A program made the position numbers and the translations under genes. From Elymus sibiricus (taxonomy: Eukaryota > Streptophyta > Magnoliopsida > Poales > Poaceae): 64,000 nt of DNA. The stretch's first letter is position 1, and each line of letters starts with the position of its first letter. The stretch spans positions 458,778,390-458,842,389 of the forward strand of contig CM077672.1 of the NCBI GenBank assembly GCA_039707655.1, given 5' to 3'. The notes under the pieces are model-generated. The model did not search any database. It was not told the DNA's origin and saw only the letters and a program-made list of their open reading frames with translations. Of this stretch, positions 55,036 to 64,000 are shown piece by piece.

Positions 55036-56248
55036 CTAGTCCTCTCTCCTAGGTAAAATAGCATAAAACAGGTAAACCGGTCCATCTCCAAAATGGAGAA
55101 TGGAGATCCACCTGTCGCCAACTTCTGGCTTGCGCACACGCATGTTGTCTCCAATCGGTTGCGTGCGCGCCTTCATTAGTTTGCTTCATTCTTTGATATT
55201 GAGCCTTCCATCTTTCAAAGAAATAGAGTATTCACTTTTGTAAGCCGTCGGCGGAAACGGTCATAAGCTAACCATATACATACTCCCTTCGATAAGCATC
55301 ATGTGAGGTACAATCTCGCTCGGGAGCTTCTGTTGAACAACATAGTAACATATATAGTTAGCAATGTTGTTTACTGAAGAAGAATGTATGCAACGAAGTT
55401 ACCATCATTAACAAAATCATACCAAGTTTTTGGCAATGAAGTTACCATCATGTAACTCATGGACGAGTGGCACGTATCCAGTATAACTTGGGCTGACAAA
55501 GTGATTGGTCTTAAAAGTCTCAACATCATCTATAAATGAGACAAGATATCCTTTCTCTTCACAATTAAGCTCGGAGCCATAGCTGTAGTACGTCCCGTCC
55601 ACAGCTTTCCGAGTATTTCTTGAAGATAAGAAATAAGCTGACAATTATAAATAAACAAGTTTAGTACCGATGAACACCAAATATTTTTAAATAAACAATA
55701 TAAATTACTTAACAAATTAGTTTGACAAACTCACATTTAGGCAAAACTGGAGGCATATCAACGTCCACCCGAATGTCGATATTATCTTCATCTTCGGGAC
55801 GAATATCAAAGGTTATTTGCATATTCTCCTCAAATCCATATGCCTTGCAGAGAGCTTCCCAATTTGAGCAACCGAAGTGGGAGTGATTAAGTGCATTGTA
55901 GAGCTTAACCCGAAAAGCATAATCATGTTTAGTCCTGAGGTGAGCTCTCCTTGTCTCCATATTCTCAAAGTCTTGGAAACCAAGCTTCTCCAAGACATAA
56001 GGTCTTGCATGGCAGGGGATGTACTACTCGAATTGAAAAATACGGAAATTACACGTTGAAGCAAAGAATCACAAGTCATGATTAATTACGAAGAAATACT
56101 TGTCGTCGTTGCGTACCGTACAAACATCGAAGGTCTCTTCCAGCTTGACCGTGAAGTACCTACCATTTTGCAGGTGAGGCATCCTGTCGCACAAACCCCG
56201 GTCGTCGCAGCAGTATTCGCACTCCGGGATCCTATCAGCGTCAGACAT
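55036..56248 (-). pseudogene. Four-exon B3-like gene carried by CACTA 2
   Basis: Minus-strand exons are 56248-56090 (53 codons, ATG), 56023-55735, 55637-55423 and 55329-55036 (TAG). All introns fit GT-AG (donors GTAATT, GTGAGT and GTATGA) and the joined frame is 319 codons. Exon 1 begins MSDADRIPECEYCCDDRGLC. Exon 2 has GFQDFENMETRRAHL and CSNWEALCKAYGF followed by acidic D/E-rich sequence. Exon 3 has GTYYSYGSELNCEEKGYLVS. Exon 4 ends RKPEVGDRWISILHFGDGPV. It matches my memory of a B3-like protein common in Triticeae CACTA elements. TGA stops at 55261-55263 and 55186-55188 in exon 4 (the second in place of a Trp codon) make this copy a recent pseudogene. Its role in the element is unknown; DNA binding is inferred only from B3 resemblance. 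Confidence 0.7.
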
Positions 56249-56516
56249 TTCCTGTGTTCAAAATTCAAAGATTATAAATTGACACTCCCTCTCTCATATA
56301 TGGTGGACACTCCCTCTCTCATATTGCGACCGTCGGTGATGGTCGCTCCTCCTTTTGTTCGAAAGTGCATTACACCAATTTGTCTAGCACCTTCGAAAAA
56401 AGGAGAAGCGACCCCCACAACAACAGTCGGGATTCTTCTCTCTCATATATGGAGCAAGGAGCCCCAACAGACTGAATGTCAACCCGTTACATATATGGAG
56501 CAATGGCATAAAAAAT

Positions 56517-56711
56517 GGCCTATGTTCTGCCGGAATCTCGATTAATTCCCGTTCCGGCAAATCACGGGCACTCGATATTTCCTACTTTCTAGCACAAGTC
56601 ATGCCAAAATTCACGAAAAAATTTGGCATGGCCTTTGCTAAATTAGGACATATCGAGCGCCTGAAATTTGCCGGAACGGAAATGAATCAACATTCTGGCA
56701 AAACATAGGCC
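56517..56711. repeat. 195-bp foldback (two ~97-bp arms)
   Basis: GGCCTATGTTCTGCCGGAAT... at 56517 pairs with ...CATTCTGGCAAAACATAGGCC ending 56711. The arms share GTTCCGGCAAAT, CTCGATAT and CATGCCAAA with few mismatches and almost no loop. It lies upstream of the B3-like gene inside CACTA 2. If transcribed it would form a long hairpin. Confidence 0.85.
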
Positions 56712-57364
56712 ACTCGGAGGTGTTCCCTGCAAAATTCATCTATGCATCCATTTTGTCGGCATTTTTTAAAATCAATAATGAAACAAAAGTGCAACAATCA
56801 ATAATGCATCCATGCATCCATCCATCTAACCATCCATTCTAGCAAACATACATCCATCTACATATATATTAAAATAAAACTAAATCAAAAACTAAACAGA
56901 GAGGAGAGGGAGGTGCTCACGATGGCGGGACGGGGCCGAGCGGGTGAGGGAGACGCGACACGAGAAATCCTGCATAATCCACCGATTGAAAAATTATATC
57001 ATCAATATAATTGGCAACAAACATTTTTATATTCTATTCTTTTACTTAAAATTTTCTATTCAATTACCATTCATAAAACATATGTATACCATTCACTATT
57101 AAAAATAAAATAAAATTTATGTACCTAAATTTTCTTATTAAAAATTTCTATTACAAATTTTTTTTACTAAAATTTTCTATTACTAAATACCTACATTCTA
57201 TTCATATAACCTAAATACCTACATACCTACATTCTATTCATACAACCTAAATACCTACATTCTATTCATATATAACCTATTTTCTATTACTAAAATTTCT
57301 GTACCTAAATACCTACATTCTATTCATATACCCTATATGTTCTATTTTATTCAAAAAAACATAG

Positions 57365-57640
57365 ATGGGGGAGGGAGGAAGGGAGGAAGGGAGGGAGGGA
57401 GGGAGGCAGGAGGGACGAAGGGAGGGAGGGAGGCAGAAGAGATGGGGGGGCGGAGGAGAGAGGGAGGAGGCTGGGATGGGGGAGGGAGGGAGGAGGACGG
57501 CGGGCGACGAGGAGGAGGGAGGAGGGCGGCGAGCGGAGGAGGAGGGAGGAGGGCGAGGACGGCAGGCGGCGAGAGGAGGGTGGAGGGAGGAGGGCGGAGG
57601 GCGGCCAGAGGAGGAGGGAGGGAGATACCTCGGGGGTGAC
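57365..57640 (+). repeat. GGGAGG purine tract
   Basis: Almost pure G/A sequence with GGGAGGGAGG and GGAGGAGGGAGG runs. All long ORFs here are low-complexity artefacts. Confidence 0.85.
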
Positions 57641-57735
57641 GACGGGCGACGGCGGCGGCAAAGAGAGCGAGCGAGAGAGTGTGAGGGGAGAGTGAGGGAG
57701 AGGTAGTTGAACGGGCCGCGGGGAAGAAGATAGGG

Positions 57736-58118
57736 CTATCTTAGCAGTAGCGCGGTGTTCGGGCCGGCGCTACTGCTAAGCCTGTTATCTGTAGCACGTG
57801 GTCCAATACCGCGCTGCTGCTAAGTGGGCCGGGGGAGCTGGGCCCGGGCTAGCCACAGTAGCAGCGCGGGTTATAGCACCGCGCTACTGCTAACTGGCTT
57901 AGCAGTAGCGCGTTCCGACGACCCACGCTGCTACTGTGGCCAACCCATGGGGGCACTGCGGAGCCCACTTAGCAGCAGCGCTTGTTTTGGTCTGCCGCGC
58001 TACTGTTACGTACTACCTGTAGCGCGTGTTCCACCCCATCGCTACTGCTATTTAACAGTATCGTGTGACTAGGACCCCACGCTACTATTAAGAATTTACC
58101 TATAGCCCTTTTTGTATG
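57736..58118. repeat. Right subterminal repeats of CACTA 2
   Basis: About ten copies of AGCAGTAGCGCG or its complement (GCGCTACTGCTAA), some mutated to AGCAGCAGCGC, up to the degraded terminus. Confidence 0.85.
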
Positions 58119-58380
58119 AACTGCCTCACAAGAGTACTGAACTTTGAACATCGCAAATGCTTACTGAACTCGAACATAGGGGAGATCGCCGGGTGATTTA
58201 CAAATTTTAAATTCCCCCAAATCGAAATGACCAAATCTGAACAGTGATGACCTCGCAGCACCAAAAGCTACACGATTCAGGTGAAGCTAAAATCTGGGGC
58301 GGCAGGAACATGGTAGCAGGCTGACCAAAAGAGGAGCTTAGAGATGAGAAGAGAAAAATGAGGGGAAAGGCTCGCTGTAC

Positions 58381-58563
58381 CTTCCACTCGGCCTGCGATG
58401 ACGGCTGGTTCCGGCCTCCGCCACGAGCGCTTGCTGGTGGCGGACCCAATTGGAGCTTCGCCGACCTCCTCTCACTACCACCCTCTCTCCTTCCTCCCTC
58501 TGCTCCCCGGCAGCAAGCCTCCCTCTTTCCATGGCTGCTCGCAGGCAGCTGGCCGCGCTCCAT
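58381..58563 (-). CDS. Candidate first exon, unknown gene
   Basis: The ATG at 58563 opens exactly 61 codons (MERGQLPASSHGKREACCRG...) ending in a GTACAG donor below 58381, on a GC-rich island. The product is basic and Gly/Arg/Ser-rich with no motif. The T-rich minus-strand sequence to the left (51.5-54.3 kb) could be its intron, into which CACTA 2 and the SINE inserted. This is speculative: no second exon was found. Confidence 0.25.
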
Positions 58564-59794
58564 GAGCTCTCTCCAGCACCTAGCTACTGCCGCTCGTCGA
58601 CGGGGACAACTTCCTCCACCGCTCCGCCTCCCTCCCCTCCTCCGCTAGACAGCGACAAACACCTCACTAGGCACTAGCGGTCGGCGTACAACGTACACGT
58701 GGGTGACACCCGCAAAGCCAAAATCACAAAAAAGCCCAAACCCAAAATCGCACGCGCGTGCTGGCAAAAAATAGTGGAATGAGGACTCAAAGGTGTGCTG
58801 AGATTCGTACTGATCGGACGGCAAAAAAAATGACCTAAAGCCAATTTAAAAACAGACGGCTGAATTTTAGTAAAACTGAAAAAAAATGCTAATTTCATAC
58901 CGAGCTTTGCTATACACACGTAAGGATTTCACGGATGTAAGGCCGTGCTGACGTGGAAAGTTGTGACTGAGAAGAAGAGGTGAAGCGGGCCCACCCCATG
59001 AAAATCAGATGGTAGTTTAGCAGTAAGTTGGAAGGGGTCTGTAGCATTTTTGTTTCGTACCTATCAGCGTTGGGAAACGGATTGGCAGGCTAAAGTAACG
59101 TACCACAACGTCTTACATTTTGATACAGAGGTAGTAGAAGGGAGTATGTCTAGGGATTATGCTTGGGAATTATAGATCGGTTTTGCTAAAACTCATTCAA
59201 CTGAGAATTTTTTTGTCTCATTCACTTTTTCAACTGTAGGATCCAATCATGCCGCAATTCATTTTCATCGAGGTGGCGAGCTTTCTAGCGACGGGGACGC
59301 GGCCCATCTGTCGTTTGGCTCGTGGCCATTTTCTTTTGTCGCACATTTCGTTGACGAAGAGCACTTGCAGCCCCGGCTCCTTTATTTAGTACTCCAGCCC
59401 CGGCTCCTTTACATAACACTGTAGCATTTTTGTCCTTTGATGATTAGGCCATCCAGCCACTCTTTTCTTTGTCAATATATATAGTATGGCAGCTTTTGAA
59501 CTATGTAAGCCCCTGGATGTGTTATTTTCATGTCTTTTTTTTAACAGCATTTTCATGTGCTAGAGAACCTGTCTGTGTACCTATATATGCATGTGATGGC
59601 AGAAGCATATTATCACTTTTTCATTTTGTTTTTTGCTTTTTTTTGTGTAGCGATTTTTTGTGTGTTCGTAAATGAGTCAGGGGTGGGGGGGATCCTTTTG
59701 TCGGGGTTGCCAGCGGTGACCGTCTTTTTTGCATAAACCGATCGTAACCGGTGTCGGGGGGAGGGTTGTCGGGGGTGGATTGTTTAATTAGGGG
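58564..59794. other. Unassigned spacer
   Basis: No gene recognised. 59084-59147 (ACAACGTCTTACATTTTGAT, then ACAGAGGTAGTA) resembles the degraded end of a Stowaway-type MITE. CCCCGGCTCCTTTA is duplicated at about 59370 and 59399. Confidence 0.3.
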
Positions 59795-60876
59795 TTTTTT
59801 GTAGTAGGTGCAAACCGCCTCACCCCAGTTGCAACTGCAACTCATTTTACCGAAGTAACAGGGGTCGTTGGGAGGTTTTGTCGACGGCCGGATGTTTTTT
59901 TTAACATTTTTGTAGCAGTTGCAACAGTCGCAACCTGGCCGCAATTGCATCTCATCTTACTCAAGCGCAACTTCAAGGGGTATAAGGTGACCGCAACCGG
60001 GGGTCGATGGGATGTTTGTCGGTGGCGGGACATTTTCTTCTTTTGTAATAGTTGCAACCGCCGCACCCCGACCGCAACAGCAACTCAGCTTACTCAAGCG
60101 CAACTGCAAAGGGTATAATGCAACCGCAACCGGGGTTGAGGGGGGAGGGTTGTCGACGACGGGATTTTTTTTTTCATTTTTAGTTTTTTTCATAGTAGTT
60201 GCAACCGCCGCAATCCGACTGCAACTGCAACTCATCATACCCAAGCGCAACTGCAAGGGGTATAAAGCAACCGCAACCGGGGTCGGGGGAAGGGTTTGTC
60301 GGCGGCGGGCTGTTTTTTTGTAGTAGTTGCAACCGCCACAATCCGACTGCAATTGTAACTCTCATACCCAAGCGCAACTGCAAGGGGTATAAAGCGGCCG
60401 CAACTGGGGTCGGGGGAGGGTTGTCGGCGGCGGGCTGTTTTTTTAGTAGTTGCAACCGCCGCAACTCGACTGCAACTACAACTCATCATACCCAAGCGCA
60501 ACTACAAGGGGTATAAAACGACCGCAACCGGGTCGGGGGATGGTTTGTGGGCAGCGGCGTAGTTTTTTTAGGGTATTTTTTGTACTAGTTGTAACCGCCG
60601 CAACCCGACTTCAAGTGCAACTCATCATATCCAAGCGCAACTGCAAGGGGTATAAAGCGACCGCAACCGGGGTCGAGGTAAGGTTTTGTCGGCAGCGGGA
60701 TTTTTTTTATAGTAGTAGCAACCACCGCACCCCGACTGCAACTGCAACTCATCATACTCAAGCGCAACTACAAGGGGTATAAAGCAACCGCAACCGGGGT
60801 CGGGGGAAAAGTTTGTGGGCGGCTGCGGAGTTTTTTTAGGTTTTTTTTGTAGTAGTTGCAACCGCCGCAACCCGAC
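59795..60876 (+). repeat. Nine-unit GTTGCAACCGCCGCAAC minisatellite
   Basis: TTGCAACCGCCGCA or a variant recurs near 59808, 59919, 60051, 60199, 60327, 60451, 60589, 60715 and 60857, with spacing of 111-148 bp. Each unit also has CAACTCATCATACCCAAGCG, GGGGTATAAAGC and CGACCGCAACCGGGGTCG-like blocks. The last unit is cut after CCCGAC by the gypsy LTR. Confidence 0.9.
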
Positions 60877-61295
60877 TGACGGTGTCCTGGACTAGGGGGT
60901 ACTCACCATGTCGTCTCCCGACCAATGGGTCGGGCCGAGGACCCCCATGGCGGTTCACTAATGGGCCACTTCGAGCAGCCCATGACATCTACGAGGAAGA
61001 CTCCACATGACCTGGCGCACAAGACGAGGACTCTTCTAAACCCTAGGCCTCCGGTGCATATATAAACCAAGGCCAGGCTAGTCAATAGATCGACTCATAT
61101 TCATTAGAACAATCTCATGGTAGATACCTGTACTCTGTACTACACCCCATATGAATACAATCAAAAGCAGGACGTAGGGTATTATCTCTTCGAGAGAGCC
61201 CAAACCTGGGTAAAATCATGTGTCCATGTTACCATCGCTCCAAGACGCCTAGCTTAGGACCCCTACTACGAGATATGCTGGATTTGACACCGACA
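60877..61295 (+). repeat. 5' LTR of a gypsy element that leaves the window
   Basis: 419 bp from TGACGGTGTCCTGGACTAGG to GATTTGACACCGACA. The element resembles Fatima/Danae-type Triticeae gypsy (tentative). The 5-bp flank is CCGAC; the other side is outside the window. Confidence 0.8.
61059..61066 (+). promoter_or_regulatory. TATA box in the gypsy LTR
   Basis: TATATAAA in the context GGTGCATATATAAACC, mid-LTR, is the likely U3 promoter. Confidence 0.6.
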
Positions 61296-61314
61296 TTGGT
61301 GCTTTCATTGAGAG
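61296..61314 (+). other. Probable primer-binding region of the gypsy element
   Basis: TTGGTGCTTTCATTGAGAG directly follows the LTR end CCGACA, the position of a tRNA primer site. I recall this junction from related Triticeae elements; the tRNA species is not assigned. Confidence 0.5.
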
Positions 61315-64000
61315 TCCGCTGTGTGATCGCAAAGCATCGATGGCTCGCCTGCAGATCAAATGCGACGTCGGCATCTCCATCGCCGGCCCGACTGGTCATC
61401 TTGGCTGGACCGAGGACTAGGCTTCTCTTCGGATCGTCAAGATCGAACGGATGTCTTCATCATCATCAATTTCAATCTCATCCGGGACCATGGAAAAATC
61501 GTCCATGGAGCTCGGGAGCTCAACGTCAACATTGCCCTCGCGAGATTGACAGCAGTTTTTTCTGGACATCGGATTTGTGTTCGCCATCCTCGCCTCCTCG
61601 AGCGTCGCTTTGACGATTTTTTCGATGGAATTGTGCGGAATTGAGTCTAGAACAACCCTGCAAAATTTCGTCGTGTTCCGATGTAGGAATCTCCGGCAAA
61701 CTCCGATCTACCGGAGCCCTGTCGAATCTGGACGGGAATCTGGACGAGTTTGGGGCAAGGAGTCTAGCAGTTTTTTTTTTGAACTAAGGAGTCTAGCAGT
61801 TAGCTCGGACATCCTTTGGAAGATCCAACCGTTCATTGGCTGCGGAATTCCCATATCAACCACCCCTCAAAATTTCAGCTCGATCCGACCGTCCAAACTC
61901 CGCGACGAGTCCGAGGAGTGCACCAATTTTCGGATCTGTTTTCTGCGCGAAAACGAATCCGACCCGAGTTCATCTTTTTCATGAACGGGTTATCGGACGT
62001 CCTTTTTGAAGGAAATTTTCTCTAGGATATTGTGTTTTGTTCTCAAGCACATGCCTACAAATTTTGAGCCTTTTCCGAGGCGATCTTCACCATCGCGCCG
62101 ATGTCAAACCGGCCCGGCCATGTTGCTGCACGGCTGCTGACCTGCGCCAGCATCGACTGCGCCGTCACTCCATCAAGCCGACGACAACCATCTCGGATCT
62201 TCACCTCGGCGAGCCGACCAAGAGTTCGGCATCGTGAAGGACAAATAATCGTTAATACAAGATCGTCGCCCCACGGATTGTACGGGTCGGGTGCGCCGGC
62301 GTCGCCGCGCGGTCACTTCATCAAGCCGGCATTGACCACGTCACAAATTCTGACCTGCGTCGGTATCGCCACGCCGTCGCTTCTTCAAGCCGATAACCAC
62401 CACGCCGTCCTGCTTCGGGCACCTCGGCTGGCACGGGGGCTGCAATGTCACCTTACCGACCTGCTCCAACACCTCAGCCAGACCGGGGGCTTCGCCATCT
62501 CTTCATCAACCTACTCCGGGGAATTCGGCGTCACCAGCCGATCAGCTTCGTCACCTCGGCTGGACCGGGGGCTTCACCTCGCCACATCGACCGTGCCGCG
62601 TCGCTGCTTCATCAAGCCGAGCTCTTCGCTCGGCCACCTCGGGCTTGGGGGCTGGGACCTCGGTCAAGCCGAGGACTATGTGTCCTCGTCCCGCCACGAG
62701 CCCACACCACGTCATCAACGCCGAGCACATTAACCAGCTAAGTCGATTTCATGCTTAAATTTTCTAAATTCTTAATTTTTTGTTCGGTTCGACCAAGCAT
62801 TATATTTATGTTAAAATCGGTTTGTTAAAAACGAGGTTCGTTTAAAACCACTTCCTTTACCCATGTTAACTGGGGGGCTCTTAAATTTATATGAGCCGTT
62901 ATAATAAGTGTTTTCTTTTTAGTCGTTGCAAAGTCTTTTTCTACTACTTCTTTTTTCGACGCGAGTGTGTGGTCAATAGCCGGGTTGCCTGGTTTCTCTG
63001 TAAAGCCGCTCGAGTTTAGTTTGCTAAACTGGCCTAATAAACACTCCGCCTTCGGGATGGGAGGTTGAAGCCAAAGGCTGACCCGCTTGAAGTCTGGAGA
63101 TTGGACGTATCATGTTAAAGCACGACAGAAGCACAAATTAATTTTAAGACCAATTTCGGATTGGCACCAAAAAACTTGATTTAATCTAGACGTAAAGATT
63201 TTATGTAAGTTTTTTGGTTTTTCGAGCTTATGAAGCTTTTAACCTATTTGTATGTTTTTTTTCAGGAGGCGGGACATCCTCTTGACCGAGGTGCCGTGCA
63301 TAATAATTCGGCTCGGGAAATCTTTTCCGACCCGTAGTTCGGCAACTTCCCTGCCGAGCTGTACCTCGGCACGCCCGAACACTCCAAACACTAGGGGCTA
63401 GTTACTTGCCCCCACAGTCAAGCTCCTATGACTAAGTGAAAGTTATAAAGCCTACATATCTGATTGCCTCGTTTCCGCTAACACAACCGCCTCCGGGCAC
63501 CGAGACGTCGGCTAAGGGTTGTCTTTTTATTGCGGAAACACCCTGCGTAGCATCTACAAAGGGGTGGAAGCCGACGATGGACCACTTTCAAATTATAAAC
63601 AGTCGCAACGGAGTCAAAATAACATATAGCATAAAGCTGCAAAATACAGCTTAAAAGCTGACTACCACAAACATGCGCAAATTCAATCGGCCGATCAGCT
63701 TGCTTTCATAAAAGTGTTCGGCATGTTCGAGGTCACTAATAGAAAAGCAGTTCGGCCGTCTTTGAAAAAACCGTGTAATTCTAACCTCGAGTTTTTGGTA
63801 TAAAACACTTCGGACATATAAAAGAGTCCAATAAACCGTACCAGGGGCTCCTTGAGGCACCTCGGCGCGGTTACTTTGGGACTCCTGGAGAGTCCGACAT
63901 ATTCTCAGCATTTGTATTCAATATACTAGCGCTGCCTTCCCATAAATCGTTATAAAGCCAGAATATGCATCAATTTGACTTGAGATCTGAGCAAGCTGGG
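61315..64000 (+). mobile_element. 5' interior (leader) of the gypsy element
   Basis: 2.7 kb without a Gag or Pol motif. Short repeats occur: C(T/A)TC(A/T)TCAAGCCG at about 62165, 62318, 62381 and 62607, and CCTCGGCTGG with CCGGGGGCTTC at 62420-62590. The 210-codon frame at 62101-62733 arises in this repeat-rich GC stretch and has no recognisable domain. The element continues past 64000. Confidence 0.65.

Larger units (their letters stand above)
54368..58118 (-). mobile_element. CACTA transposon 2, AGCAGTAGCGC family
   Basis: The left terminus is CACTACTAGGGAAAACCC. Both ends carry AGCAGTAGCGC and GCGCTACTGCT subterminal repeats (54388-54560 and 57736-58090). The right end reads CTATAGCCCTTTTTGTATG, one base short of the expected ...TTTTTGTAGTG. 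If the element is taken to end at 58114, TAT is duplicated on both sides (54365-54367 and 58115-58117). It carries a minus-strand B3-like gene and a foldback but no transposase, so it is non-autonomous. Confidence 0.85.

Noticed and set aside
57337..57706. Several 100-codon ORFs on both strands
   Set aside because: Translations of the GGGAGG purine tract.
62101..62733. 210-codon ORF as a possible Gag
   Set aside because: No Gag or zinc-knuckle motif; it covers short direct repeats of the gypsy leader.

Overview
The window is nuclear DNA of a large-genome grass, most likely Triticeae (wheat, Aegilops or barley group). No bacterial, organellar or viral genes were seen. The evidence is the repeat content: a copia LTR family whose terminus reads TGTAGGAGATATGCCC, Athila-type gypsy DNA with an Asp-tRNA-type primer site, two CACTA families with the subterminal motifs TTTGCCGTC and AGCAGTAGCGC, L1-type LINEs, and a tRNA-derived SINE that I recognise as Au SINE. 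Family names are from memory and tentative; structures, target-site duplications (TSDs) and reading frames were read directly from the sequence.

Layout, left half. 1-1633 is the right end of a gypsy-like element with ~50-bp tandem repeats. 1635-16114 is a minus-strand Athila-type gypsy element holding a copia solo LTR (3878-12412, TSD CATTA), which itself holds a 6.4-kb CACTA (4152-10550) with a multi-exon Transposase_24-type gene. That gypsy element sits in a decayed LINE (16115-18975). Next come a small two-exon gene for a candidate secreted peptide (19210-19591), a tandem array with an alternating ~90/165-bp period (20720-22970), two MITE-like elements, a Harbinger derivative (24716-25944), a Helitron 3' end (26238), and a complete, very young 4-kb LTR element (28201-32156) whose two LTRs looked identical.

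Layout, right half. A 1.3-kb retroposon with a 16-bp TSD (33957-35233) and unassigned candidate exons on the minus strand (35.5-38.0 kb) precede a second solo LTR (38730-40868). A GC-rich LRR receptor-kinase pseudogene of the MIK1/PXL type follows (42119-44283); it is frameshifted and has lost its kinase domain. Then come a 5'-truncated LINE with a 13-bp TSD (47400-49858), a possible PIF-type bHLH fragment, an unassigned 266-aa ORF, an Au-type SINE (52884-53063), and a second CACTA (54368-58118) carrying a four-exon B3-like pseudogene and a 195-bp foldback. The window ends with a nine-unit minisatellite abutting the 5' LTR of a gypsy element that runs off the right edge.

The genes do not form a pathway; almost all coding sequence belongs to mobile elements. 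The only host-type loci I can support are the small secreted-peptide gene, the receptor-kinase pseudogene and a few candidate exons. The most unusual items are the young LTR element that encodes only a protease-like ORF running into its own LTR, and an 18-bp micro-retroposition for which an empty paralogous site lies in the same window.
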